A stretch of 64,000 bases of DNA from Alloalcanivorax dieselolei B5 (GCF_000300005.1 NC_018691.1:744001-808000); one strand, 5' to 3'; positions 50,831 to 60,530 are shown, counted from the stretch's first letter. Notes: generated by a model from the letters alone, not told the origin. Program-made: numbers and translations.

Positions 50831-51406
50831 GCCGTTTTCCTGAGTGGCGTTGAGATGAATCAGGGCGAACGTGGGCCGGTGCCGGCGTGAAGGCGACGCA
50901 TGGGCGTGCCGCCACGGAGGCAGGGGAAACCGTCCCGTTCTCTCTTATCCGGACTATCACCGTCGGCTCTGGAATCACACCAGATCTGCTGACCCCGTGA
51001 CCATGAGGCAGACCGGACCGCCGATGGAGACAATGGCGATGGCCTGTGGCCGCGGGCGCTCGCGGGCTTGGGAGAGGCTCCCTTACCGCCGGTGGGGACT
51101 TTCACCCCGCCCCGAGAACGATCCGGCGACAGGGCCGCCGGGCAAGGCAATATAGAAAGTCTGTTGCCCTGAGTCAAAAGCGGATTTGCAACCAAATCGC
51201 CAGGCCGTTGTCGATAACCGGGATGCCCGCTGACCGTGCGGCCCTGAACCCCGGTGCTTCCGGTGCTTGGGCCTGACCTCGGGATCGGGTATGGTGGCGC
51301 CCTTGTTTTCGCGCCCCGGCCGGGCCACGGCCGCTTGGTTCTGAACCCTTGTTCATGAATACAGAAACAGACCGACCGGCACGGCCGGTCCCAGATCACG
51401 GTTGTC
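50831..51406. other. Intergenic region with FMN riboswitch
   Basis: Holds the ribH2 leader with its FMN riboswitch (50941-51120) and, on the other side, the promoter region of the M23 peptidase gene. No further gene is supported in these 576 bases. Confidence 0.75.
50941..51120 (-). ncRNA. FMN riboswitch (RFN element)
   Basis: Read on the minus strand, the leader begins with TCTCGGGGCGGGGTGAAAG, then TCCCCACCGGCGGTAAGGG, and closes with GATCTGGTGTGATTCCAGAG, CCGACGGTGATAGTCCGGAT and AAGAGAGAAC. These are the conserved blocks of the RFN element in the right order. It ends about 110 bp before the ribH2 start, so FMN binding should reduce ribH2 expression. Confidence 0.95.
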
Positions 51407-52717
51407 ATGACGGAATCCACCGCCACAACACGGACCTCAAGACCGCCCCTGCTGCGCGCCATGGTGCCCGCTCTGGCGGCCGCCATTGCGTTGGCGTCCT
51501 GGTGGTGGGCGCCTTCCGGCGACGCCGCCTTGATGACCGACCGCGCTCTGCTGGGGTTGATCGAGGACTCCGACCTTTATGCCGTCGATGTGGACCCGGC
51601 CCCCACGGTATGGGAGCACTACACCATCGCCCAGGGGGACTCCCTGGCCAATCTCTGGACCAACCAGTGGCAATTGCCGGAAGCTGCCCTCTACACCTTG
51701 CTCAATGATCCCAGGAGCGCGGACATTCTGCGGCAGGTCAGTCCCGGTCAGCATCTGGAATGGCGCGCCGATGGTGAAGGCCGCCTGCTGGCATTGAGAT
51801 TGTGGACGGACCCTTCCAAAGGGTGGGAATGGAATCTGCGGAGTGGCCAGTTGCACCGAACGGCGCTGACCTACGAGCGGAATCTGCACCAGGTGGCGGT
51901 GCGTGGCGAGATCCGTACCTCCCTGTCCGCCGCGCTGGCGGAGATGCCATCCCTGGGCGGCCGTGCCCAGGCCATCGCCGCCGAGATGGGGGAATTGCTG
52001 CCTTTGGCCAGCAAGGCCCGCAAGGGCGACCGGTTTTCCCTGTTGGTGGACCTGGAGTATATCGACGACGCTGAAGGGGCCTACGCGGCCCGGTTGGCGG
52101 GGTTTGATTACGAGGGGGAGCAGATCTCGGTGCGTGCCGCCCGCTTCGACGATGACCGTTTTTATACGCCGGAAGGCAAGAGTCTGCTGCCGGGCTTCCG
52201 CCGGACCCCCTTCAACAGTGAGTACCGCATCAGTTCACCGTTCAATCTGCATCGCCATCACCCCATCACCGGGCGCGTGACGCCCCATTTGGGAACGGAT
52301 TTCGCCATGCCGGTGGGTACCAGGGTGCTGGCGCCGGCCAAGGGCGTGGTGCGCACGGTGTCCTACCATCCGTTGGCGGGGCGCTTCGTGGTGATCGATC
52401 ACGGCCAGGGCTATCAGACTCGCTACCTGCACTTGCAAAAGGCGCAAGTGCGGCCCGGGCAGGAAGTAAAGCCGGGCGATGTCATCGCGCTGAGCGGCAA
52501 TACCGGCCGCAGCACCGGCTCCCACCTGCACTACGAGCTGCGTCTCAACGGCCGCCCGCTGAACCCGATGACCGCTTCATTGCCGTCCCGCGAACGGCTG
52601 CAAGCGGATGAATTGCGCCGCTTCCAGAACCAGTACGCGGCCTATTTCGACCTGCACGAGCAGGAGAATGCCACCGCCGTGGCGGGTAACGGCAACCGCC
52701 GCGATAACGCCGGCTGA
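51407..52717 (+). CDS. M23-family peptidase (MepM/OapA-like)
   Basis: 436 residues. An N-terminal membrane anchor (about residues 17-35), a LysM-like OapA region (EHYTIAQGDSLANLWTNQW), a Csd3-type second domain, and a C-terminal LytM peptidase with zinc ligands in PHLGTDFAMPVG and GSHLHYELR. MepM-type enzymes cut peptidoglycan cross-links in the periplasm to let the wall expand. The zinc His/Asp/His set appears intact. ATG 51407 has a poor ribosome site but is the only start before the anchor. Confidence 0.93.
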   Translation: MTESTATTRTSRPPLLRAMVPALAAAIALASWWWAPSGDAALMTDRALLGLIEDSDLYAVDVDPAPTVWEHYTIAQGDSLANLWTNQWQLPEAALYTLLNDPRSADILRQVSPGQHLEWRADGEGRLLALRLWTDPSKGWEWNLRSGQLHRTALTYERNLHQVAVRGEIRTSLSAALAEMPSLGGRAQAIAAEMGELLPLASKARKGDRFSLLVDLEYIDDAEGAYAARLAGFDYEGEQISVRAARFDDDRFYTPEGKSLLPGFRRTPFNSEYRISSPFNLHRHHPITGRVTPHLGTDFAMPVGTRVLAPAKGVVRTVSYHPLAGRFVVIDHGQGYQTRYLHLQKAQVRPGQEVKPGDVIALSGNTGRSTGSHLHYELRLNGRPLNPMTASLPSRERLQADELRRFQNQYAAYFDLHEQENATAVAGNGNRRDNAG

Positions 52718-52756
52718 GGCTGACCGTGTGTTACGGAGGCCCTGCCACTGGCTTCT

Positions 52757-52775
52757 GGAAATGAAAATCGTTATT
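52757..52775 (+). promoter_or_regulatory. Fur-box-like site before the ECF sigma gene
   Basis: The 19-mer starting GGAAATGAAAATCG matches about 14 of 19 positions of the Fur consensus GATAATGATAATCATTATC, including AATGA-AATC-TTAT. It lies about 30 bp upstream of the FecI-like gene, the usual place for iron repression of sigma/anti-sigma/receptor cassettes. Confidence 0.6.
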
Positions 52776-52806
52776 GTTTGCCGATCTGTCATGCATACGG
52801 ATCGGG

Positions 52807-53313
52807 ATGTCGCCTCCGTCGAACCAATCCATTGAAACGGTCTACCGGGACCACCACAGGTGGCTGCAAGCTTGGCTTCGCGGCCGGCTCGGCTGTTCCT
52901 CCCAGGCCGCTGATATAGCCCAGGACACCTTTGTCCGCCTGCTGACCCGGCAACGTGACGGCCACGACCGGGATGTGCGCGAGCCACGGGCTTATTTGCG
53001 CGTTATCGCCGGTGGTCTGGTGACGGATTACTTCCGTCGACGCTCTCTGGAGAACGCCTACCTGGAAACACTTGCCGCTTTGCCGGAGCCATCGGTCATC
53101 TCGCCGGAAGAACGGGAGATCCTTCTCGAAACCCTGCATCGAATCGATGCCATGCTGGATCGCATGCCCGCCGGGGTCCGTCAGGCTTTCATTCTTTCTC
53201 AACTGGAGGGCCTTGGCTATCGCCGGATCGCCGAACGCATGGGGCTGTCGGAACGCACCATCAAACGCTATATGCGTCAGGCGTTTGGCCAATGTCTGGC
53301 GCTGATGCTGTGA
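52807..53313 (+). CDS. ECF sigma factor (FecI-like)
   Basis: 168 residues from ATG 52807, with region 2 (YRDHHRWLQAWLRGRLGC, then SQAADIAQDTFVRLLTRQ) and region 4 (LSQLEGLGYRRIAERMGLSERTIKRYM). The FecI type directs RNA polymerase to the adjacent TonB-receptor promoter when the anti-sigma factor signals ligand at the surface. A frame extends to 52774 but overlaps the Fur-like site, so the later ATG is favoured. The gene overlaps the FecR gene by 22 bases. Confidence 0.92.
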   Translation: MSPPSNQSIETVYRDHHRWLQAWLRGRLGCSSQAADIAQDTFVRLLTRQRDGHDRDVREPRAYLRVIAGGLVTDYFRRRSLENAYLETLAALPEPSVISPEEREILLETLHRIDAMLDRMPAGVRQAFILSQLEGLGYRRIAERMGLSERTIKRYMRQAFGQCLALML

Positions 53314-54284
53314 ATACCGTGGATTCCGCCTCTCGTCGCCAGGTCATCGAGGAAGCCGCGGATTGGCTGGTGAGGCTGGATAAGGGTGAACTCAGTGCCG
53401 GGGAAAGAGAGCGTCTGGAAGCCTGGTGCGCGCGGAGCCCTCTGCATCGACAGGCGTGGCAGGCGGCGATGGAACTGAAGGGGTTGGTGGCGGCGGTTCC
53501 CGATGGCGTCGGCACCCCCGTGCTCGGTCGTGAGCGGGTTGATCGTCGCACTGTGTTCAAGTCGCTGATGGCGGTGATGGTGGCCGGCGGGGGCGGTTGG
53601 GCGGCCTGGCGGCGGTTACCCTGGTCGGTCTGGACGGCGGAGTATCGGACCGCGGCGGGGGAGCAGCGTGATATAGCGCTGCCCGACGGCGGCAGGATGT
53701 ATCTGAACACCGACAGCGCCGTGGATGTGGTGTTTGATGAGCGGCAGCGGCGATTGTTGCTGCGCCGTGGCGAAGTGCTGATTGAGACGGCGCCGGATAC
53801 GACGATGCCGGGGCGTCCCTTTCTGGTGGAGACCTCGCAAGGGGAGGTCCAGGCCCTGGGGACACGATTCACGGTGCGTGAGCTGGACATGGCACCGGCT
53901 GGCGCCACGCGGGTCAGGGTGCTGGAACAGGCGGTGGCGATCACCCCCTCGGGGGGCGGGTCACCGATGCAACTGGCGGCTGGTGAGGAGGTGACCTTCA
54001 CGCGCGGGCACTGGTTTCCGGTCTCCTCGGCCGCCACCGCCGATCCGGCCTGGCGCAAAGGGCGGATCCTGGCGCAGGGGCAGCGGTTGGGGGATTTCAT
54101 TCGGGAATTGGCACGCTATCGTCCCGGCGTGCTGCGTTGTGATCCGGCTGTGGCGGACCTGCGATTGTCCGGCGTATTCCAGCTTGGTGATACCGATCAG
54201 GTGCTGGATCTGATCGGCGAAACTCTGCCGGTGACGGTGTCCAGCATCACGCCGTATTGGGTCATGATCGGCCCCGTACACTGA
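53292..54284 (+). CDS. FecR-family anti-sigma regulator
   Basis: 330 residues. Cytosolic anti-sigma domain (EEAADWLVRLDKGELSAGER, WCARSPLHRQAWQ), a single membrane segment near residues 90-108 and a periplasmic FecR domain (QRDIALPDGGRMYLNTDSAVDV; GEVQALGTRFTV). It passes the signal from the receptor's periplasmic domain to the sigma factor. The C-terminal DLRLSGVFQLGDTDQVLDLI segment is the usual FecR/STN-like end. Encoded between sigma and receptor as expected. Confidence 0.94.
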   Translation: MSGADAVNTVDSASRRQVIEEAADWLVRLDKGELSAGERERLEAWCARSPLHRQAWQAAMELKGLVAAVPDGVGTPVLGRERVDRRTVFKSLMAVMVAGGGGWAAWRRLPWSVWTAEYRTAAGEQRDIALPDGGRMYLNTDSAVDVVFDERQRRLLLRRGEVLIETAPDTTMPGRPFLVETSQGEVQALGTRFTVRELDMAPAGATRVRVLEQAVAITPSGGGSPMQLAAGEEVTFTRGHWFPVSSAATADPAWRKGRILAQGQRLGDFIRELARYRPGVLRCDPAVADLRLSGVFQLGDTDQVLDLIGETLPVTVSSITPYWVMIGPVH

Positions 54285-54414
54285 ATCGCCATCGCCGGGA
54301 TGGAGCACAAAGCAATAATGATGGTTTCCCGTGTCCCTTTTCGGGCTGTTGTTCGGCTCAGTCCATGAAAACAGCCTTTCCGGGCTGCTTCATCGACCAA
54401 TACCGGGGAACGAC

Positions 54415-56847
54415 ATGTTCAGTAATACAAGTATGTTGCGCCGTGGGGCGCCACGCGGATTCGTATGGGCCGCTCTGATCAGTTGCGGCGCCGCTCTTTG
54501 GGCACTCACTCCCATCGCCTTTGCCGATCCGGACGGCACCGGCCGGACCCAATCCATCCGTACCTATCATCTTCCCGCTGGCCCTCTTGGCAGTGCCCTG
54601 AGCCGTTTTGCCAGCGAGAGCGGGATCAGCCTTTCCTACAGCCCGGACCTTGTGGAAGGGCGAAGCGCCCCGGCTTTACGCGGGGCTTATCCGGTGATGG
54701 AAGGGCTGCGGATTTTACTGGCCGGGTCCGACCTGATCGTGGTTGAAGGGCGTAGCGGGGGCTATCGCCTGCAGAAGCATGCTGGCCCGGGGCAGGGGGC
54801 TGTTCAACTCGATGCCATCAATGTGAAGGGGGAGGCGCCTCAAGGGCGGATGTTGGCGCCGGAATACGCCGGTGGTCAGGTCGCTGCAGGAGGACGTCTC
54901 GGGGTTCTGGGAAACCGGGACGTCCTGGACACGCCGTTCAATCAGACCAGCTATACCGCGGAGCTGATCGAGAACCTGCAGGCCCGCACCATTGCCGATG
55001 TGATCGCGAATGACTCGTCGGTGCAGGCTTCCTGGCCGGCTTCGGGGTACAGCAGCCCGCTGATGATTCGGGGTTTCGCGGCCAGTAATCAGGATGTGGC
55101 GTTTGATGGTTTGTACGGCGTGGCACCCACTTTTACCGTTGATGTGGACATGGCCGAGCGGGTGGAAATTCTCAAGGGCCCCAGTGCACTGCTCAGTGGT
55201 ATGCAACCCACCGGTAGTGTTGGTGGCAGCATCAATCTGGTGCCCAAGCGGGCCGGAGACTTGCCGCTGACCCGGCTGTCGGCGACCTTCGTCGAGGATT
55301 CGCAATTCGGTGGCAAAGTGGATCTGGGGCGCCGTATGGGGGAGAACAAGGCTTTCGGTGTCCGCTTCAACGGCAGTTGGCAGGAGGGTGACGCCAATGT
55401 TGATGATCAGTCCCGGCGGGAGGGCTCCGCGGTCCTTGGAATGGATTATCGCGCGGACAGCTGGCGCGCTTCACTCGACCTGGGATATCAGGAGCAATAC
55501 GTGGACGCGCCGGCCCTGATCACCTTCCTGAGCGCGGGCCTGCCAGTACCGGATGAGCCGGACAATGATTCCAACTGGTTTTTTCCCTGGAGCTGGGTGG
55601 ATATTGACGACACCTTCGGGGCGCTGCGTGGCGAACTGGATGTAAACGACCACTGGACCGTTTATGCCGCGGCGGGCGTCAAGGAAACACATTGGTCACG
55701 ACTCAGTTATTTCGGACGCGTCGTCGACGCCGACGGTAACCTCAATGGCACGCCGGGAGCGTTGCAGTACCGGTATCTAACCGACAGTCAGGAAATTGGT
55801 TCGCGCAACTATTTCGACACTGGTGCGATTGGGCACCAACTGACATTGAGTACCACCCGGTTTCGCCAGCGCACCGACAGTGCTTCCGTGAGTATTGGGC
55901 CGGCCCTGGACTCCAACCTGTACGATCCCGCCGATGTTCCCGCGCCGGCGGTACCGGACCTGGATCCGTCCCGTACCGGTGACAACCTGCTCAGCAGTGT
56001 GGCGATCACCGACACCCTGTCGATGGTGGACGACCGGCTGCAACTGACATTGGGCGTGCGGCGCCAGAGTATCAAAACCAGTAATTTCAATGCCACGGGG
56101 GCGCGAACCAGCCGTTATGACGACAGCGCCCTGACGCCTAGCGGAGCAGTGGTGTTCAAACTGGCCGAGAGTCTTTCGGTGTACGCCAATTACATCGAGG
56201 GGTTGCAGCAAGGCACGGTGGTGGGGAACAGCTACACCAACCAAGGGGAAACACTGGAGCCCTATAAGTCCAAACAGTATGAGCTGGGCGTGAAGAAAGA
56301 CTGGGGACGCCTGATGACCACCCTCAGCGCGTTCCAGATCACTCAGCCTTCCGGGGTGGGCGTGCCGGATGGTCGCTTTGAGATCGATGGCGAACAGCGC
56401 AACCGTGGATTGGAATTCAATCTGTTCGGGGAGATCCGTCCGGGGCTGAGGCTGCTTGGCGGCTTTACCGTGCTGGATGCCACTTTGACGGAAACCGGCG
56501 ATGGCGCCAACGAGGGCAACGACGCGCCCGGTGTGCCGGAGTTTCAAGCCAACGTCAGTGGCGAATGGGATCCGGGTTTCCTGAATGGGCTGACCTTGCA
56601 GTCCCGCTTGATCCATACCTCCGAGCAGCCGGTGGACAACGCCAATACTCAGGAACTGGACAGCTGGAACCGCGTGGACCTGGGGGCGCGCTACGTGATC
56701 CGGAGGGTCGAACATCCGATTACGTTGCGTCTCAACGTGGAAAACCTGCTGGACAAGGATTACTGGTCTTCATCCGCCTACTATCCTGGATATCTCACCA
56801 TGGGGGCGCCGAGGACGGTGCTTTTCTCCGTCAGCATCGATTTGTAG
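54415..56847 (+). CDS. TonB-dependent siderophore receptor with signalling domain
   Basis: 810 residues. Signal peptide ending near ALTPIAFA-DP, a periplasmic STN signalling domain (TYHLPAGPLGSALSRFASES, about residues 45-110), a TonB-box region, plug (TPFNQTSYTAELIENLQART ... ERVEILKGPSALLSG) and a 22-strand barrel ending SVSIDL. The STN domain and the adjoining FecI/FecR pair mark a transducer-type receptor for a ferric siderophore, like FpvA or FoxA; the ligand is not known. ATG 54415 follows GGGGAACGAC, and the signal peptide starts there. Confidence 0.95.
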   Translation: MFSNTSMLRRGAPRGFVWAALISCGAALWALTPIAFADPDGTGRTQSIRTYHLPAGPLGSALSRFASESGISLSYSPDLVEGRSAPALRGAYPVMEGLRILLAGSDLIVVEGRSGGYRLQKHAGPGQGAVQLDAINVKGEAPQGRMLAPEYAGGQVAAGGRLGVLGNRDVLDTPFNQTSYTAELIENLQARTIADVIANDSSVQASWPASGYSSPLMIRGFAASNQDVAFDGLYGVAPTFTVDVDMAERVEILKGPSALLSGMQPTGSVGGSINLVPKRAGDLPLTRLSATFVEDSQFGGKVDLGRRMGENKAFGVRFNGSWQEGDANVDDQSRREGSAVLGMDYRADSWRASLDLGYQEQYVDAPALITFLSAGLPVPDEPDNDSNWFFPWSWVDIDDTFGALRGELDVNDHWTVYAAAGVKETHWSRLSYFGRVVDADGNLNGTPGALQYRYLTDSQEIGSRNYFDTGAIGHQLTLSTTRFRQRTDSASVSIGPALDSNLYDPADVPAPAVPDLDPSRTGDNLLSSVAITDTLSMVDDRLQLTLGVRRQSIKTSNFNATGARTSRYDDSALTPSGAVVFKLAESLSVYANYIEGLQQGTVVGNSYTNQGETLEPYKSKQYELGVKKDWGRLMTTLSAFQITQPSGVGVPDGRFEIDGEQRNRGLEFNLFGEIRPGLRLLGGFTVLDATLTETGDGANEGNDAPGVPEFQANVSGEWDPGFLNGLTLQSRLIHTSEQPVDNANTQELDSWNRVDLGARYVIRRVEHPITLRLNVENLLDKDYWSSSAYYPGYLTMGAPRTVLFSVSIDL

Positions 56848-56856
56848 GGGCAGGGA

Positions 56857-56879
56857 CGCCGGCCATAAAATGGCCGGCG
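56857..56879. terminator. Hairpin between convergent receptor and hydrolase genes
   Basis: CGCCGGCCA (56857-56865) and TGGCCGGCG (56871-56879) form a perfect 9-bp stem with a TAAAA loop, 10 bp past the receptor stop. No strong T-run is present on either side, so efficiency is uncertain. Confidence 0.55.
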
Positions 56880-56912
56880 CCTTCGTGAGCGTGACCGATG
56901 CTCCTTACTCGT

Positions 56913-57863
56913 TCAGCGCGCTTCGAGAAAGTTCGTCACTGCATTGTTGAGCGGCGCCGCGCACTCCTCCGGTAGCCAGTGGCCGCACCCCGGCAGCACC
57001 TGGCCCGTCACGTCAGTTGCGAAGCGCTTCATCATGTCAATCTGGTACTTGCCCATGCCGCCGTGTCCGCCGCCACCTATGGCCAACGCGGGAATCGTGA
57101 TCTTGGTCTTGGACAATTCCTTGTTGTCCAGCACACCCTGGTTGAGCACGCGGTAATACTCGAATGCGGCGTTGAGGGTGTGCGGCTTGGCATAGGACTG
57201 AGCGTAAAGGTCGAGCAGTTCGGGCGTGAAGACGTCCTTGTTGGTCGCGTGCTCCTTGATGAAGTGTTCGAAGAAAACACGCTCCTTGCCGGTGATCAGG
57301 GTCTCGGCCAGCCTTTGGTTGGCGGCGAAGAAGCTGAAATGCCACACCAGCGATTCACCCTCCGGCGTGAAGGCCGGGAACGAATAGATGCTGTCATCCG
57401 GAATTGGAGCCTCCATGTAGACCACGCGCCGGATGTTGTCCTGGTGCTGGACCAGCATCGGGTAGGTGTTCCAGATACCGATGTCGTGTGCCACCAGATC
57501 GAACTTCTTGCCACCGCTGAATTGGAGGGCGAGCTTGTACAACAGCGGTGCGACATCCGTGGCGCGATAGGAGGTGGGCACGGCAGACTGACCCAGCCCG
57601 GGCAGGTCCGGCGCGACCACGGTGAACTGCTTGGCCAGTTCAGGCATCAACTGGTGCCACTCGTACCAGCCCTGACCAAAGCCGTGCACCAGGTAGACCA
57701 GCGGCCCGGAACCACCCTTGACGTAGTGAAGCTTGACGCCGTCGATGGTCTGGTAGCCGCTGCTGAAGCCCTCGGGCACCGGGAATTCGTCGGCGGCGAA
57801 TGCGGGGGCGCCCAGCGCCAGCGCGGCCCCCAGAACAAGCGTGATAAAGAGACGTTTGAACAT
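56913..57863 (-). CDS. Secreted alpha/beta hydrolase, epoxide-hydrolase-like
   Basis: 316 residues from ATG 57863, where a Sec signal peptide begins ([19 protein letters not shown]). The mature enzyme has [10 protein letters not shown] (oxyanion region) and VAHDIG with Asp127 in the nucleophile position, as in epoxide hydrolases and haloalkane dehalogenases instead of the Ser of esterases. The catalytic His is in GCGHWLPEE. It follows the MFS gene by 70 bp on the same strand, and a TetR regulator is divergent from that gene, so the three probably respond to one toxic compound. Substrate unknown. Confidence 0.9.
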   Translation of the reverse strand: MFKRLFITLVLGAALALGAPAFAADEFPVPEGFSSGYQTIDGVKLHYVKGGSGPLVYLVHGFGQGWYEWHQLMPELAKQFTVVAPDLPGLGQSAVPTSYRATDVAPLLYKLALQFSGGKKFDLVAHDIGIWNTYPMLVQHQDNIRRVVYMEAPIPDDSIYSFPAFTPEGESLVWHFSFFAANQRLAETLITGKERVFFEHFIKEHATNKDVFTPELLDLYAQSYAKPHTLNAAFEYYRVLNQGVLDNKELSKTKITIPALAIGGGGHGGMGKYQIDMMKRFATDVTGQVLPGCGHWLPEECAAPLNNAVTNFLEAR

Positions 57864-57933
57864 GTTAGTGAGCTCCTTTGTGGGTGGAGGGTGAAAGGAA
57901 GAAGGTTCTGAAGCTCGATCAATGGGGCCCGGC

Positions 57934-59145
57934 TCAGTGCCTGACGCCGTGTGCTCGCGACCCCGGGCGGAAGCCGTGTGTCCTGGCTGACCAGGCGATG
58001 ACGAAGCCAATGGCCAACAACAGGGACTGTGCCCAGGGGAAGGTGTGAGCACCCCAGCGCTCCAGCAGCACGCCGCCCAGCACGCCGCCGCCGGCGATCA
58101 CGCTGTTCCACGCCACCACGTTCATCGACAGCGCCACATCGGCGCCGTCGCCAGCGGTGTCCGCCAGGGCGGTCTGCAGCAGGGTCGCCGCGCCGCCGAA
58201 GGTCAGGCCCCACACCGCCACGCCGACGTAGACGGCACTCGGCACATTGGCCAGCCAAACGAATGACAGCGAAACGATGAAGAACGTTGCCAGACACGCG
58301 AGCACGCTGCTGCGCAGGTGGCGCTCCACCAGCCGGCCGGTGATCCATATCCCGATCAGTGCCGCGAGGCCGAAGACCAGCAGCACCACATCGACCCGGT
58401 CCAGCAGTCCGGCCTGCGCCACGAACGGCGCGACATAGGTATAGAGAATGTTGTGCGCCAGCATCCAGGCCATGACTGTGGCCAGAACCGGACGAACCCC
58501 AGGGGTGGTGAGCACCTTGCGCAAGGCCATGCGCTCATGACTCGACTGGCCCGGGTAATCGGGCACCTTGGCCAGCACCCAGACGATCAGGACCAGGGTC
58601 AGCGCGGACATCACGCCGAACGCGCTGCGCCAGCCCACCACTCCCCCCAGCCAGGTGCCCAACGGCACACCCAGAGATAGTGCGACGGGCGTGCCGACCA
58701 TCGCGATCGCCATCGCCCGGCCCTGCTGATGCGGCTGCACCATGAGCCGTGCATAGCTGGCCAACAGGCTCCAGGCCAAGCCGGCCGCCACGCCGGCGAA
58801 GAAGCGCGCCACCAGCGTGAGCCAGTAGTCCGAGGACAGTGCGGTGATGGAGTTGAACACCAGGAATCCCACGATGGTGAGCAGCAGTACGTTGCGCCGC
58901 CGCCAGCCGCGGGTGGCGATCGTCAGCGGAATGGCCGCCAGCACCGAGCCAAGCGCGTAGGCCGTCACGGTCTGCCCGGCAAGCGATGCGGTCACACCGA
59001 GCCCTTCGGAAATCTGCGGCAGCAAGCCCGCGGGCAAGGTTTCAGTGACAATGCAGATGAAGCCTGTCATGGCCAATGCCAGCAAGGCAGCGATGGGCAG
59101 CCGTTCGGCTGGCGCGTCAGCGGTCAAAGCAGTGGGAGAAGTCAC
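57934..59145 (-). CDS. MFS exporter (DHA1 family)
   Basis: 403 residues, twelve membrane segments. The sequence [20 protein letters not shown] at TM1, the [11 protein letters not shown] loop between TM2 and TM3 and [22 protein letters not shown] at TM4 resemble the AraJ/YdhP/PbuE branch of drug or metabolite exporters. The hydrolase gene follows it and the TetR gene is divergent, which suggests efflux of a compound sensed by TetR. Confidence 0.92.
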   Translation of the reverse strand: MTSPTALTADAPAERLPIAALLALAMTGFICIVTETLPAGLLPQISEGLGVTASLAGQTVTAYALGSVLAAIPLTIATRGWRRRNVLLLTIVGFLVFNSITALSSDYWLTLVARFFAGVAAGLAWSLLASYARLMVQPHQQGRAMAIAMVGTPVALSLGVPLGTWLGGVVGWRSAFGVMSALTLVLIVWVLAKVPDYPGQSSHERMALRKVLTTPGVRPVLATVMAWMLAHNILYTYVAPFVAQAGLLDRVDVVLLVFGLAALIGIWITGRLVERHLRSSVLACLATFFIVSLSFVWLANVPSAVYVGVAVWGLTFGGAATLLQTALADTAGDGADVALSMNVVAWNSVIAGGGVLGGVLLERWGAHTFPWAQSLLLAIGFVIAWSARTHGFRPGSRAHGVRH

Positions 59146-59185
59146 GCGGTTTCCTTTAATAAGAGTGCCCGGTGGATAATAGATA

Positions 59186-59258
59186 TATATCGATCGGTAT
59201 AAATGTAGTCCAGCCGTAGGCGCTTGTCTACGACTTATGTATCGACTAGTATTTATGT
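59186..59258. promoter_or_regulatory. Two TetR-operator-like sites in the MFS/TetR divergent region
   Basis: TATATCGATCGGTATA (59186-59201) is nearly palindromic (14 of 16). A related sequence TGTATCGACTAGTATTTATG (59239-59258) follows about 50 bp later; over 20 bases the two share ATCGA..-GTAT..ATGT. Two operators in the 131-bp divergent gap fit repression of both the MFS gene and tetR itself. Confidence 0.55.
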
Positions 59259-59276
59259 TGCAATAAGGAGCATGTC

Positions 59277-59888
59277 ATGGCACAAATGGGTAGGCCCCGA
59301 ACCTTCGATCGAGACGCCGCCATCGAGCAGGCGTTGCACCTGTTCTGGGAACAGGGCTACGAATGCACGTCCCTGAATCAGTTAAAGGCTGCCATCGGTA
59401 GCGGCATCTCTGCACCCAGTTTCTATGCCGCTTTCGGCTCCAAGGAAGCGCTCTTCCAGGAATGCATATCGCGTTATTTGGCCACTTACGCTCAGGTCAC
59501 CGAATGCCTCTGGGATACAAGCCTGGCTCCGAGGGAGGCATTGGAGCAGGCTCTCAGGCGTTCGGCTCGCATGCAGTGCGAGCGCGGGCATCCCAAAGGC
59601 TGCATGGTCGGCCTGGGCGTGATGAGCGCACCTTCCCCCGAACTGTCTGCCGTAACGGCACCACTCACACGCTCGCGCGCGCGGACCCGCGCCGGGATCA
59701 AGGCCTGCATCGAAAGAGCCGTTGCTGCAGGTGAACTCCGAAAAGAGGTCGATACGCGTGCGCTGCGCACGGTGTTCGACAGCTTCCTGCTTGGTCTATC
59801 CACGCTTGCCAGAGATGGGGTCGGACTTCAGGTCATGGATACCGCTATCTCTCAGGCCATGGAAATTTGGGACCTGTACGCAGTCTAG
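59277..59888 (+). CDS. TetR-family transcriptional regulator
   Basis: 203 residues. The N-terminal helix-turn-helix is complete (GRPRTFDRDAAIEQALHLFW, then LNQLKAAIGSGISAPSFYAAFGSKEALFQECI). The C-terminal ligand domain belongs to the group with CERGHPKGCMVGLG, common in YxaF/AcuR-like repressors of quinone, aldehyde or drug response. ATG 59277 follows AAGGAG. Divergent from the MFS exporter. Confidence 0.93.
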   Translation: MAQMGRPRTFDRDAAIEQALHLFWEQGYECTSLNQLKAAIGSGISAPSFYAAFGSKEALFQECISRYLATYAQVTECLWDTSLAPREALEQALRRSARMQCERGHPKGCMVGLGVMSAPSPELSAVTAPLTRSRARTRAGIKACIERAVAAGELRKEVDTRALRTVFDSFLLGLSTLARDGVGLQVMDTAISQAMEIWDLYAV

Positions 59889-60015
59889 GGAAGTAACAGA
59901 TCTTCATCCAAGGGTTAGAGCTACTACGGAACCTCAAGGCGGTGTGGCGCCCCCGATTCCGGTAAAGCGGAACGACGATAGTGGGGCCATCGATTTGACG
60001 ATGATTCACCTGGGC

Positions 60016-60043
60016 ACAAAAAAACCGGCAGAAGCGCCGGTTT
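60016..60043 (-). terminator. Intrinsic terminator after tRNA-Phe
   Basis: AAACCGGC (60022-60029) and GCCGGTTT (60036-60043) pair perfectly; on the minus strand the stem is followed directly by a T-rich run (TTTTTGTG). It lies 45 bp past the tRNA 3' end. Confidence 0.85.
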
Positions 60044-60087
60044 CTCTGGGGTCCCTGGTCATGCGTGAGCATCAGGAACTATGTATC

Positions 60088-60163
60088 TGGTGCCCGGAGG
60101 CGGAATCGAACCACCGACACGGGGATTTTCAATCCCCTGCTCTACCGACTGAGCTATCCGGGC
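60088..60163 (-). tRNA. tRNA-Phe (GAA)
   Basis: 76 bases on the minus strand: GCCCGGATAGCTCAGTCGGT opens the acceptor and D arms, GGGGATTGAAAATCCCC is the anticodon arm with anticodon GAA, GGTTCGATTCC the T arm, and the encoded CCA closes it. The acceptor stem GCCCGGA/TCCGGGC pairs perfectly. It is followed by an intrinsic terminator and preceded by yggX. Confidence 0.97.
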
Positions 60164-60214
60164 GTCAGGGCGCGTATTAAAGCGACTCCGTTGGGCGTCG
60201 TCAAGTGCGGTTAT

Positions 60215-60499
60215 TTATTGGTCATTTTCTTCCGAGGGCGGGGTGTAGCCCTCGGCCTGTTCCACGTTTTCGTTGTTGAGAAAACGATCACGTTGCTCGT
60301 CGAGAAAGGCGCGCGCCTTGGGATCCATCACGTTGAGGTGCTTCTCGTTGATCAGCAAGGTTTGATGCTGCAGCCATTCCTGCCAGGCCTTGCGTGACAC
60401 GTTGTCATAGATGTCCTGGCCCTTGGTGCCAGGAAAGGGAGGGCGGTCCAGGCCTTCCAGACGTTCCTGATATTTGCGGCAGAATACGGTGCGGGTCAT
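60215..60499 (-). CDS. yggX: Fe(2+)-trafficking protein YggX
   Basis: 94 residues. [20 protein letters not shown] with the conserved Cys7, then GKDIYxxVSxxAW-like [20 protein letters not shown] and [19 protein letters not shown], is typical YggX. The protein guards iron-sulfur clusters against oxidation and helps intracellular iron handling. ATG 60499 follows GAGGATGCC. It lies 31 bp after mutY on the same strand, the mutY-yggX order conserved in gammaproteobacteria. Confidence 0.96.
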   Translation of the reverse strand: MTRTVFCRKYQERLEGLDRPPFPGTKGQDIYDNVSRKAWQEWLQHQTLLINEKHLNVMDPKARAFLDEQRDRFLNNENVEQAEGYTPPSEENDQ

Positions 60500-60530
60500 G
60501 GCATCCTCGGAATGGTTCAGGGTTTTCAGG

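Noticed and set aside
60088..60163. Genomic island inserted at tRNA-Phe
   Set aside because: The tRNA is intact, followed by its own terminator and by ordinary genes; no integrase or duplicated tRNA 3' end is seen in the neighbouring sequence.
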